Source: Bugula neritina
Lineage: Eukaryota > Bryozoa > Gymnolaemata > Cheilostomatida > Bugulidae
Direction: 5' to 3'
DNA: 64,000 bases
Assembly: GCA_964035545.1 (NCBI GenBank)
Contig: OZ037769.1
Coordinates: forward strand, 13,849,133-13,913,132
The notes beneath the pieces were generated by a model, which was not told the origin of the DNA, ran no database searches, and saw only the letters and a program-made list of their open reading frames with translations. Position numbers and translations under genes: made by a program. Numbering within the stretch: position 1 is the first letter of the stretch; every line of letters starts with the position of its first letter. Positions 21,814-33,146 of this stretch are shown piece by piece.

Positions 21814-24800
21814 ATGGAGCAATTACTAGCGCCAAAACCATTAGCAGATGGACCGAATTTACCTGAGGAATGGAAGATTTTTAAACGTGACTTCGAACTT
21901 TTTTTAACGGCCACATCGAAAGATACAGCCGAAGGCAAAGTGAAAACTGCATACCTACTTAGAACTATCGGTCGCCGAGGCAACCAAATATACGACTCTT
22001 TCAACTGGACTGACAACAATGACAAAACTGACTATGACAAAGTTGTGACGCAGTTTGATGACTACTGCAAACCAAGAATAAACTTAGTGGCTAAGACTCA
22101 CTCACTACTGACTTGTAAGCAAGGAAATAGAACTATTGACGAATTTTTGACTGAACTACATACCATTGCAGGACTATGTGACTTAAAAGACATGTACAAC
22201 CGACTGATACTACAGGCACTGATACTGGGAATTGAAAGTGACAAGATTAGAAAGAAACTGTTTGACTTGACTGACTTTGACAAAGCAATTGAACTCTGCA
22301 GACGAGAAGAAGCATCGGCTATTGACTACAAGACTATGACTAAGGATAACACATATGGACTCGAACAAGTGAACTTGGTAAAACATAGACCTCCGACTCA
22401 TCAATATCACTCTAATGACACTCGTAACACTGATAAACACAGAGGACAACTTTCACACACTCACTCTCAGCCCAACGTCAGAAAATCAGTTGGTGCTTCT
22501 AGGTGTGGAAACTGTGGAGGCAATCACCCACCTCGAGCATGCCCAGCATATGGGAAACAGTGCAATCATTGCAAGAAATTTAACCACTTTGCTGCATACT
22601 GCAGGTCACGCATGCATCATTATCGCGACTCAACCGAAACAGCCAATCAAGTCACCTGGAATTACTCTTCAGACAGTGACTCTCAACATGTAAGTACTAT
22701 CTCCACTACTGTACGAGATCGTAAATTATTAGCGATGCTCACTGCTAAGCAAGCAGATACTATTTATGACATTGAATTCCAACTTGACACTGGTGCATCA
22801 TGCAATACTTTGAATACGATCGACTACGACAAGCTAGGTAGACCGAAACTTACACCGACTGATACTGTACTAACTTTGTATGACCAGAGCAAGTGTGCAC
22901 CACTAGGGTGGACACGGATACAGATACTAAACAAGCAAGGATGTTACACTACATTAAAATTCCTAGTTGTGGAAACCACCCAACATAGCTTGCTGTCATG
23001 GAAATCATGTTTGCACCTGGATTTATTACAAATGCCCAGCACCAAAAGCGAGAATGTAAACTTTGCCACTACTGACCCAGACCTTCAGACTTTACTGACT
23101 AACTTTGATGACATATTTACCGGACTTGGAAAGTTTGAACAGGAATATAGGATAGAGCTAAGACCTGAAGCTGTACCAGTGCAAGTCCGACCGCGGAAGG
23201 TGCCCTTGTCGATGAAATCAGATCTCATCAAGACTATTCTTGAACTAGAACAACGTCAAATTATCGCTAAGGTAGAAGCACCTACAGACTGGATAAGCCA
23301 TCTACAACCAGTGCGCAAGCCTAATGGAAAGATACGCATCTGCATAGATCCGCAAAATCTCAATCAAGCAATTAAACGAAACCACGCTGTCATGCCAACA
23401 TTGGAAGATGTTTTGCCACAACTCAACGGTGCCAAGTTTTTCTCCTTGTGTGACGCCAAAGAAGGTTTCTATCAAATTCCCCTAGCTGAGGAATCTACAG
23501 ACTTGACAACTTTCTGGACTCCCATAGGAAAGTACAAGTACCTAAGGCTACCCTTTGGAATTGCATCAGCGCCGGAGGAGTTTCAGAGAAGGCTCACGGA
23601 AAATCTTGCTGGTCTTGATGGCATCACCATAGTTGCAGATGACATCCTAATTTTTGGAAGCACAAGGAAAGAGCATGATAGAAACCTTGAAGCGCTCTTC
23701 AAACGTGCTCGACAGACAGGACTGAGACTGAACAAGGAAAAATCCCGCTTCCTTCAGGACGAACTACCTTACATTGGACACATACTGACAACTAATGGAC
23801 TTAAACCAGATCCTAACAAAGTAAAAGCCATTCTTAAGATGAAACCTCCCTCATCTCCACAGGGAGTAAAACGATTCCTTGGTCACATCACATACATGTC
23901 AAAATTTATTAGCAACCTAGCATCGGAATCTGAACCATTACGACGTTTACTGACACAAGACAATGCTCAAGACTTTCACTGGACTGACGACCAAATGAAC
24001 GCTTTTAATAGACTGAAGACCTTACTAACTGACTCAGAAACTCTACAATACTTTGACTGCAACAAGCCAGTAACTATACAAACTGACGCTTCAAATGCTG
24101 GTGTGGGTGCAACACTCATGCAAGGAGGCAAGCCTGTAGCATATGCATCTCGCAGTTTAACAAAATCGGAACAGAACTATGTGCCACTAGAGCTTGAGTG
24201 CCTTGCCATAGTGTTTGGCACTGAACGCTTTGACCAGTATATCTTTGGTCACCATGCTGTCACTATCCAAACTGACCACAAACCCCTTGTATCTATTTTC
24301 AGGAAATCCATTCATAAGGCATCTCGGAGGTTGCAGGCTATGCTTCTTCACTTACAAAGATACCCCAACATTAAGGTAACTTGGCAAAAGGGTGCTGAAC
24401 AGATCACGGCTGACTTACTCTCAAGAGACTCATACTTTGACTCCCCCAACTATCAACAACTACCAGAACACATTTTTCACATTGACTCTCAAAATAATGA
24501 TGCTCCTGTTTGTGACGACTTAATTGACAACATTAGGACTGCTACTGCACAGGACAATGAACTTATGACACTGACAAACCTTATTAAACATGACTGGAAC
24601 ATTGCCAACTGCACAACTCACGACAAGTACAAACACTTTCAGGACGAACTATCTATTGACAATGGCATTGTTTACAAAGGACTACGAGCCATTATTCCAA
24701 AGACACTCCAGAGAAAGTTTCTCCAACTACTTCACACCGGCCATAATGGGATTAACTCCACACTAAGACGTGCCCGCCACACAGTGTTTTGGCTTGGCAT

Positions 24801-25764
24801 CACCAATGACATCAAAAACAATATTGCTAACTGTCGACAATGTCAACTGGATGCTCCCCGGCAACAGAAGGAAACACTTTTACTCCACACAGTTCCCCAA
24901 CAACCCTGGACCAAAGTAGGAATTGACTTGTTTGAATACAATCACACTCACTACATTACTATTGTTGACTATACGACTGACTACCTTGAATATGACCGAC
25001 TGGACAACCAAACAGCAGAGGCTGTTATCAACTCCATAAAGCGCTGTTTTGGACGCCTGGGAATACCCAGACAGGTTCACACTGACAACGGACCACAGTT
25101 TACCTCGCACCAGTTTTCCACTTTCAGCCAATCATGGAATTTCACACACACCACCAGCTCTCCATATCATCCTCAGTCCAATGGGAAGGCAGAGTCTGCT
25201 GTGAAGATAGCCAAACGTATACTCCGCAGATGTGAAGAGCCCGAACTTGCGTTACTGGAACATCTCAACACCACCAAAGAAGGCCTGACGGCCAGCCCAA
25301 TTCAGCAACTTATCGGAAGACCCACCAGGTCAGTACTCCCACAAGTTCGGCCAGAAACAGAGAACAACCAAGGTTGGTGGGAAAAGCAGGGCCGCAATGA
25401 AAAACTGCAGCAGAGATGCAATGACGGTGCAAGAGATTTGGCAGTGCTGAAAGAAGGGCAACCAGTTTTGGTTCGAGACTGGAGTCAGCACCGGAGAAAA
25501 TGGCAGGAGGCGCAAATTAACAAACAATTGAGTAGCAGAGCCTATGCCATACAACTTAACAACAACCTCTTTCGGAGAAACCGGCGAGACATCAGACCAC
25601 TCGTCACGGAGCCAGCGAGTCCTGAGACACCAAAGGATCCTAAACAAAACGCTAGTAGTACCCAGGTTGACACCACCGAGAGCGCCAATCATAGCGACAA
25701 TCTAAGACGTTCAACCAGAGAACGGAAGCCACCTAGTTGGATGGCAGACTATGTGCCCTCTTAA
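21814..25764 (+). CDS. Gag-Pol polyprotein of element G
   Basis: 1316 residues in one frame with no breaks. Gag occupies about 1-215; a knuckle-like Cys/His region follows near 230-265 (CGNCGGNHPPRAC, CNHCKKFNHFAAYC). The aspartic protease triplet is in QLDTGASC (near 325). RT has IRICIDPQNLNQ and a VADD catalytic box near 606 instead of YLDD, a variant seen in some Ty3/gypsy clades. RNase H begins at QTDASNAGVG (near 756). Integrase has the H2C2 module (HTGHNG...CRQC) and GIDLFEY, HTDNGPQF and GKAESA with the D35E spacing. The C-terminal motif is RKPPSWMADY. The start is the first ATG after the leader and is conserved in G2 (MDQLLAPKPLADGP). The polyprotein supplies everything for reverse transcription and integration. 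Confidence 0.95.
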   Translation: MEQLLAPKPLADGPNLPEEWKIFKRDFELFLTATSKDTAEGKVKTAYLLRTIGRRGNQIYDSFNWTDNNDKTDYDKVVTQFDDYCKPRINLVAKTHSLLTCKQGNRTIDEFLTELHTIAGLCDLKDMYNRLILQALILGIESDKIRKKLFDLTDFDKAIELCRREEASAIDYKTMTKDNTYGLEQVNLVKHRPPTHQYHSNDTRNTDKHRGQLSHTHSQPNVRKSVGASRCGNCGGNHPPRACPAYGKQCNHCKKFNHFAAYCRSRMHHYRDSTETANQVTWNYSSDSDSQHVSTISTTVRDRKLLAMLTAKQADTIYDIEFQLDTGASCNTLNTIDYDKLGRPKLTPTDTVLTLYDQSKCAPLGWTRIQILNKQGCYTTLKFLVVETTQHSLLSWKSCLHLDLLQMPSTKSENVNFATTDPDLQTLLTNFDDIFTGLGKFEQEYRIELRPEAVPVQVRPRKVPLSMKSDLIKTILELEQRQIIAKVEAPTDWISHLQPVRKPNGKIRICIDPQNLNQAIKRNHAVMPTLEDVLPQLNGAKFFSLCDAKEGFYQIPLAEESTDLTTFWTPIGKYKYLRLPFGIASAPEEFQRRLTENLAGLDGITIVADDILIFGSTRKEHDRNLEALFKRARQTGLRLNKEKSRFLQDELPYIGHILTTNGLKPDPNKVKAILKMKPPSSPQGVKRFLGHITYMSKFISNLASESEPLRRLLTQDNAQDFHWTDDQMNAFNRLKTLLTDSETLQYFDCNKPVTIQTDASNAGVGATLMQGGKPVAYASRSLTKSEQNYVPLELECLAIVFGTERFDQYIFGHHAVTIQTDHKPLVSIFRKSIHKASRRLQAMLLHLQRYPNIKVTWQKGAEQITADLLSRDSYFDSPNYQQLPEHIFHIDSQNNDAPVCDDLIDNIRTATAQDNELMTLTNLIKHDWNIANCTTHDKYKHFQDELSIDNGIVYKGLRAIIPKTLQRKFLQLLHTGHNGINSTLRRARHTVFWLGITNDIKNNIANCRQCQLDAPRQQKETLLLHTVPQQPWTKVGIDLFEYNHTHYITIVDYTTDYLEYDRLDNQTAEAVINSIKRCFGRLGIPRQVHTDNGPQFTSHQFSTFSQSWNFTHTTSSPYHPQSNGKAESAVKIAKRILRRCEEPELALLEHLNTTKEGLTASPIQQLIGRPTRSVLPQVRPETENNQGWWEKQGRNEKLQQRCNDGARDLAVLKEGQPVLVRDWSQHRRKWQEAQINKQLSSRAYAIQLNNNLFRRNRRDIRPLVTEPASPETPKDPKQNASSTQVDTTESANHSDNLRRSTRERKPPSWMADYVPS

Positions 25765-25805
25765 AACAATCATATCTAAATAGCTTTTTTCTATTCTGTG
25801 GGAGA

Positions 25806-26037
25806 TGTTCGGTGTTCATGTAAACATTTATTTCTAATTTGTTATTTTATTATTTTACTATTTTTTGTCATAATCTTAATAATTAATTGTATCACTTATT
25901 GTAATAGTTTTAGTATTTTCGTGTATATATATTGTGGTAATAAATCACGGCTTCGGCCTCTTACGTTTATCAACTAACTCGAGCACGTTCTGTCTTTTCA
26001 CGATAGCTGAAATAATATCACAAATCAACATAAAACA
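25806..26037 (+). repeat. 3' LTR of element G
   Basis: 232 bp; no difference from the 5' LTR was noticed on reading. Confidence 0.93.
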
Positions 26038-26129
26038 CAGGAGGGGACGAACCCATTATTATACTACGTAATCCCATTACACTATTGCTTTGATGTAATA
26101 CTGAAAACTGAATTTCCTAGATGTTATAT

Positions 26130-26448
26130 TGTTGTAATTTTGCGGGTTTAACGAAATAGACAAGTAGTCTGCATGCCAATACTTGTAATTGTTAAATAAA
26201 AGTCTTTGTAAAATGTTGATTCTAATAGTCTTTATTGATGTGTCCTCTGCGAGCTCCAGTGTTAGACTGATTTAATACAAAAATGCTCGCCCTTATATAC
26301 TGCCAGAAAAGTGCCTGCCACGTAGGGGTCCGAAGTCGGCCGAATTCGGAGTTCCGTCGCCCGAATTCGGGTGGGCTCTGCCCGAAATTCGGACAGACTC
26401 CACCCGAAATCGTGCCCTGGTTCCGAATTCGGCCGAATTCGGCTCACA
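26130..26448 (-). repeat. Solo LTR, A type
   Basis: 319 bp with the same ends as 3305-3624 in reverse (TGTTGTAATTTTGCGGG ... CGGCTCACA on the + strand). In its own sense it has tandem CCGAATTCGG palindromes, a TATATAAG box and an AATAAA. No element body lies next to it. Confidence 0.75.
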
Positions 26449-26899
26449 TACTTATTTGTTTAATTTACACAGAAAAGTGGCAGGGGAAAATAACTCGAAA
26501 CAGTAACAGTAACAAAAACAAGTGTGCTTGATTTCCACAACACTATATTATTGAGTTACAAAGGTGTTTCAAGCACATGTTTTTAGTAACTTTATACATG
26601 CCACTATAATAATAATTCATATTGTCGAACAAAAATTTAAAAATAATTAAAATAAAAATTAAAAATAAACTTTGCAATTTATAATTGATAACTGAATTAA
26701 ATAACTGAATTAAATAATTGAATCGGATTAAATTGAACCTCTGGTTTAGTCAGATTGGTCAGTTAAAATGAAGCGAAGTTACTTATTAGCTTTTAGTTTC
26801 AAAATTTCTATATAATTTGCAATTGATTAATCAAAAACAAGAGTTATCTTTGCTCGACAAATATTATGGTTTGGAAATCATGTAGTAATGTATATATGT

Positions 26900-26983
26900 G
26901 GTTCTATGTATATTGTGTAATGGTTAGCACTCAGGCTAATATTCTGTGAGACAAATTTGGGATTTGCTCCCTCAGAAGAATTG
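26900..26983 (+). pseudogene. tRNA-Gln-like segment in K LTR
   Basis: GGTTCTATG, a short insert, then GTGTAATGGTTAGCACTC matches the 5' half of animal tRNA-Gln, including the A box. The T arm is degenerate (GGGATTTGCTCCC) and the acceptor 3' strand does not pair well. It is either a tRNA pseudogene or the head of a tRNA-derived SINE, antisense to K. The same segment is at 36724-36807. Confidence 0.45.
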
Positions 26984-27229
26984 AAATTATAATATATATG
27001 TGTTGTATAATATGTATATCTATTTGATAATAATATTGAAGCAAGCAAATTACAATAATAAAATATTACAAGAAATTAGCCAAACCAAAACAAAGATTGT
27101 CCTAGCGACCCTTTGAAATCTTGCTGTGTTATACTAGCAACAGAAATAGCTAAGTTTGACAATTGGGATAGAAAGGCTTATACAAAATTGAATACACAAT
27201 GAGAATTGCAAGTAGAACATCAATATTAA

Positions 27230-27835
27230 AATATATGCTTTAACATAAACTCATACAGCCTTGAAATAAATTCTTCAATATAAATTAGTGCAGCTTTAGA
27301 ATTCAAATATTTTCTCAATCCAAATATTTTCTCAAGTATAAATTTGTGCAGCTTTAAAATTCAAATATTTTTTCAATGTAAATTTATGCAGCTTTAAAAT
27401 TCAAATATTTCTTCAATGTAAATTTGTGTAGACTAGAAACAAATTTCTCAATTCAAATATAAATTTATGCAGCTCTTTTTTTTTTAAATTCAAATACTTT
27501 CTCAATCCAAATATTTCTCAAATATAGATTTGTGTAGACTAGAGACAAATTTCTCAATTCAAATATTTCTCAAATATAAATCTGTGCAGCTTTGACATAA
27601 ATTTTCTCAATTCAAATGTTTCTCAAATAAATTTGTGCTGCTTCAGAATCAATAAATCAAATCAACAGATTTCTTAAAATAAATTTGTGCTGCTTCAGAA
27701 TCAATAAATCAAATCAACAATTTGTGCTGCTTCAGAATCAATAAATCAAATCAACAATTTGTGCTGCTTCAGAATCAATAAATCAAATCAATAATTTCTT
27801 AAAATAAATTTGTGCTGCTTCAGAATTAAAAGAAC
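27230..27835. repeat. Tandem arrays in K LTR
   Basis: First a degenerate unit built on AATTTGTGCAGCTTTAAAATTC, then four to five tight copies of ATTTGTGCTGCTTCAGAATC plus AATAAATCAAATCAACA. The same array is in the other LTR at about 37052-37655. Confidence 0.8.
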
Positions 27836-28679
27836 ATTGATAAACTTGTTAGTTCAAATAGCGTAGTACAAGAAGTTAATACATAAACATATCCATAAAA
27901 AAAATTGTAATATTACTTACTGCAATCAATATGTGTATTGTCAGTCTCTTGAAATTTCCCTTAGCGTTAGCAATTACTATTATTACTGTTATTACTAATA
28001 AGTATATATTTTGTATTCCGATTATCTTTGTATACCAATTAATTAATTACTCGATTACATGATTTTCCAGAGACCCGGTGGCTCCTTTTATATCGGATCT
28101 TCTTGGCGGTGGTTCAGATTTCAAGGATACCGGCAACAACTGGTGAAAACTGGCCGACGAAAACTGGCGGCAGAAATTGACGCAGAATTCGGTCAGGTAT
28201 GTTGTTGTTTACAGCCAAGATGGGGATTGACGTAAGAGGATCTGCTGTTGTTGACTCATCTTTGTATTTTGTAGGCTATATCATCGTTAATTGTACCTCA
28301 GTCTATAATTTGAAGAATAATTTTTGACTATAATATGGTAAAATATATCAGCCAATGGTCACGTGTTGATCTCTATAATAGGCTATATTAATGTTAAATA
28401 ATTTATTAAGCATCTAAATTGTTGTATATCATCTATATGTTGGCATGAATAAATATTCACACATATACATGTATATCTCTATTTGTAAACAGCATCTATT
28501 ATATGTTTCAGCTTTTTACCTATTTCCATTTGTTCAGCAATTAGTGTTTTATTTCAAAAGTCAGTATCACAAATTTCAACACGTGATCATGGCATGTAGT
28601 ACTGTAATTACTTATCCAAAAAGCCACATACTACTAGATAATATTATTTGCATTGCCACAAAGCTATAAATTCATGTGC

Positions 28680-28718
<39 letters not shown>

Positions 28719-29640
28719 AATGTATTAATGCATTCTTTGTTTAGAGCAACTTCTGTGCAAAACCAAGATGTCTAACTCACTCAAAACTTGTACATTTAAA
28801 CATTAACTTTACTCAATTATTGAGCCTCATGTATCCTATTACTTGAATGTACTTATACTCTTTCTTGAATGTTGTAGATAAATTGTAGTCTACATACCGT
28901 GATGGAGCAGATATAATAATTTATAATTGCATCAACCTGCTACAGCAGCTATCTCACTGAAAGTCTCAAGCAAACGTCAGCATCGCCGAAGCCATATTTT
29001 AATAAGCTGGCAGAACATCTCAGATACACAACTTGTGAAGTACAGAAGTAAGAATTAACATAAGAGAACAGTATATGTATAATCATGCATCCTACCGAGA
29101 ATATAGTTTTTTAAGAATTTTCTGAGAACAATGGTAATATATATATATCAATACTTTTAGTTTAATCACTTATGACATAATTTATAGAAATTCTACTTCT
29201 AACATTATTGCAAAATGTTTCCCGCAATCCTTGCAAACTTGTAGAAATGAGGCTATCTAACATTTCTATTTTGTTTATATTAGCGAATAGTTTCAGTCTT
29301 TATATCGGTCACCATGAGGATACAATTGCTTTGACATTTCTATTCCCATCAATAAAATAAGCATTTTCTACGTAAGAGAGAAACTATGTCTATTTACCTG
29401 GTAGACTATTCTGCAAGGCCATGATAGAGTTTTGACTTTGCAAGTTATTCTGCAAGGCCATGATAGAATTTTGAATTTCCTCTCCACTACTTTTACTAAA
29501 ACTCTTAAGCTATACTCCTATATTCAAACCATTAGTTCTAATCATAACTACTATTAGCATATCATTCTGTAAAAACATTAAGTTGCTGTGCAGTATCTAC
29601 TCTGCAAAATATAAAGTACTGTGTAATCTCTGATCTGACA

Positions 29641-32600
29641 AATCCAGTATCTACTCTGCAATCAGAACGGCCTCGTTCTGAAATATCATACTTAGGCAAC
29701 ACTAACTGTAATACTTATAATAACTCAAGCTGTGTAACTTAAACTTGTAAGTGTTGGATAAAAATAAAGGTAAAACTAACAATAACTGATAAGTATTAGT
29801 ATAACATAAGGCTAAGACAAAAGTAAAAGTAAATCATAATCAATAACTGCAAAATTACAAATATTAATATATAACATAAGCAACATCTAGGTTTAAATCT
29901 AAGTCTAATGATAATATAATTATATGTAATTGTATAAATCTACTCACTCTCACATCTATATTGTCATCCTGTAAGTATATGATGAATGAATAATAAAAAT
30001 CGTACTCCTATTGATAAACTTTCCAATCATAGACTAAGGACCGAATGCTAGTAATCGTGCTAGTAACGTGGACAAGTCATTGTAAGCTCTTTAATAACAA
30101 TAATAGTGTTTTTTTTTTAACTAGTTCTAAGCAATAAATCTACTACACCAATCAGAGAGGGCCTTTGTATCGCAAAGGGAGACAACTGCATGTGCATTCG
30201 TAGTCCTAATATTGTGCGCAAGCATAATAATTATACTATTCAGTTCTCATTAGTGGTTATATTATATTGGTATACTAACGCCTGACGTTCGCATTCTAAC
30301 ATTGATGCTCTATCATTAATATTATAATGGATTAACAAGTTAAACCGATCTCAATTCTGAAAGCTTAAATTACTGAAATCCTAAAGAAAAGGTGAGCATA
30401 CTCTATTTATTGTTATTATTAAATTTCTGATTATCATGTAATGTGTTGTAATTTAATTTTAGTTTGGGCATAACTATCAAAATAGTAAAAGTTATTAGGT
30501 AACACTCGTACTCGTAGTCATATTCATATTCATTTTGATATTTAATTGCATTAATTTCAACAAGAAATAACCATATTGATATTGATATTCAGCTAGTTTT
30601 ACTTTAAAATTAATTGTAGTCAAACTTAATAAATCAATCATAGTCATAGTGTTATGCTCCTCGTAATAGTCATAGCGATTGTAGATATAAAATCAAATAA
30701 TAAATTGACAACTTGAACTTATTCATAACCAATAATCATATAGTTATATTGATTAACTTCAAGTGATAATTACTTTATGGCGATGGCAATAATGCCCGCA
30801 ATGCATTAAGTTATACTTATAAAGTTGTAGTTATCATAGATTATTAATATCAGTGCCATAGCATCAGCCTAGTGAGTAGTTTCGCTTGTTTACTGTATAA
30901 ATTTAATATGGTTTTAATCTCATCAAAATCTATTTAAGCAATAATTATCTTATAGTTATTAGTCGAGTAAAACTTAAAGTGAAGTAACATCAAAAATATC
31001 TTTCCCAATAGAATTATCAAGAGTTTATCTTAACATCATCTATCATCAAGAACATTGTCTTGGAATTAAAGAGACTGCAGTAAAATTAGAAATTAAAATA
31101 TTATATCACCAAGAACTCAGCTTGGAAATAATAATCATCAAGAACTCAGCTTGGAATTAGTAATCATCAAGAACTCAGCTTGAAATTAGTAATCATCAAT
31201 AATTTTATCATAAATTGAAAACACTGCAGCAAAATTAGAAACTCAAATATACCATCAAGAACTCAGTTTGGAAATAATAATAATCAATAATTTTATCATG
31301 AAATCGAAACACTGCAGTAAAATTAGAAATTCAAATATACCATCAAGAACTTAGCTTGGAAATAATAATCATCAAGAACTCAGCTTGGAAATAATAATCT
31401 TATCTTAAAATTAAAATAACTACGACAAAAACCGAAAGTGGAAAGATACATTGGGAACATTCAAATAAAAGTTTACTCTTCACTTCAAAAGATAAATTCT
31501 TACAAAACTATGATTTGGTAATATTAATCATCATATGAAATTATTATAAAATTTTGTTACTCATTTTAACTGGACACAAAGGGTTATTTCATTTGATTAG
31601 TTTACATACAGCTACGAAAATAATAAAATACTTGCTTAACATTATCAACCAAATAAGCCTATTTTTTTACATTGCTTTACATTTTTCACATAAAGAATAT
31701 TGCTGTCATATAACTATTTGATTTTACTCTAAGCCACTGTTGTTGTTAGTCATGGAAGCCACTTTACTTGCAAGGTAGAAAGTTTTATCTTAATAAGTCA
31801 ACAGTCACAATGGCATAACCAAATCAAAATATCCCTCAAATACTCCAACAGGCAACTCTGCTCAACCATTAAGTATGCTTAGGTTATTACTACTTTATTA
31901 ATTCACATACTTTTTAGTCAAGCTTAGGATAAGAATCAGCAACTATATACCTAAAGATTATATGTAAGTTCCTGTAAGAATGCAAATTGCACAGTGATCA
32001 AATTTGCAATAGAGTTGGAAAAAAAACCAGAATTTTGTTGGTTTAAAGGTAATGACTGTGGTTTGCCACCAAAAATTTGGAAAGAAAGCTAGAACCTTTG
32101 TGTAATACTGACAGCTCTCATAAATTGAGGTCTAGGTATTTAAGATAAAACGTGCTGTTGGATGTCTACAGCAAACATTTGACAAGTAGATCTCGTAAGA
32201 TCTCACATCCATGCAGGCCAAGGAAGTGCCTGATCAGGTGTACAGGGATTAGCATATTAGATTTCTTTTACCTTAAAACTTTAGGCATTTTAAGTGTATG
32301 TAACCCCACCTTCTGTACGAATTTTCCAGTCAAATGTTAGGTAATACATAATATTATCATACCTTTCAGACCGAAGATGGAATTCAGCTGTTAAGTTGTC
32401 CATTAAAGGGCTTTTGTGAAAGTAGTACAACTTAGGTCCAGCCATTCATTTACAATAAAACAAAGATAATTAATAAAGCATTTTTTTCAAATTTGCAATT
32501 TTGATTTGGATATGTGCACTATGCATACATGTAGCTATCTTTAGCAAATTCTATTGATTTGATAAGTATAGTAATATAATAATAGCTATAATAATTAATA

Positions 32601-33146
32601 CAATAATAGCTATAATAATTAATACAACAAGGAATATAATATTGGGTATAATAATAGATTAAAATACTGGGTATAATATTGAATATAATAATAAATATGG
32701 ATGCAGTTTAAAGTCTTGGCCCAGGACTATAGCACTAATTTGTACAAGGTGTAACTAATGATCTCTGTTTTAGTTGACTGAGCAGAATGACCTACCAAAG
32801 CAGATGATAGACAAAGAGACAAGCCCATACCATAGTACTGCGACCTCAGTTCAGGTGTCGAGAAGGATCGAACAATAACCAATTGGTAAGTTTCAAGTGT
32901 ATCAGGTTACCATTCATAACTAGTAAACAGCATCCAAATTATAACCATAGTATAGAAGGTCTAGAATGATAATAGTTTGATTAAATATAGTAAGCAATGG
33001 CTGTAATTTGCAGGGTTATAAATGTAATTTAGATAAATATATTATACTACATATGTTGCTGGGTAATATAAACAATGCTCCTTTGATTCAAACCTCAAAC
33101 CCTGTTTCTTGTTCAGTCTTTCATCTCCAAGGAAGTGGAAATACAT
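29641..33146 (-). other. Non-coding downstream interior of element K
   Basis: 3.5 kb with no supported ORF, where a normal element would have pol and env. It contains the tandem repeat at 31060-31410 and AT-rich sequence. Confidence 0.65.
31060..31410. repeat. Tandem repeat inside K
   Basis: Several copies of ATCAAGAACTCAGCTTGGAA followed by (A/T)TAATAATC, interleaved with copies of a second unit containing ACTGCAG(T/C)AAAATTAGAAA. Confidence 0.75.

Larger units (their letters stand above)
21538..26037 (+). mobile_element. Intact Ty3/gypsy element G (4500 bp)
   Basis: Two 232-bp LTRs (21538-21769 and 25806-26037) that look identical, target duplication CAGGA at 21533-21537 and 26038-26042, primer-binding site TGGTGCCCCGAGTC right after the 5' LTR, purine run GTGGGAGA before the 3' LTR, and one uninterrupted polyprotein ORF. 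All point to recent insertion by an active element. G2 (58005-58429) and H (60138-61471) are relatives. Confidence 0.95.
26623..29640 (-). repeat. 3' LTR of element K (3018 bp)
   Basis: Copy of 36444-39464. It differs by small indels, for example near the left end and in an (AT)n tract at 28682-28715. It contains a tRNA-like segment and tandem arrays, listed separately. Confidence 0.88.

Noticed and set aside
27600-27840. Regularly spaced repeats resembling a CRISPR array
   Set aside because: Direct tandem repeats with near-identical spacers, in a eukaryotic LTR; not a CRISPR.
28445-28669. 74-codon ORF present twice (also 38269-38493)
   Set aside because: Duplicated only because it lies in both K LTRs; no domain, and antisense to K.
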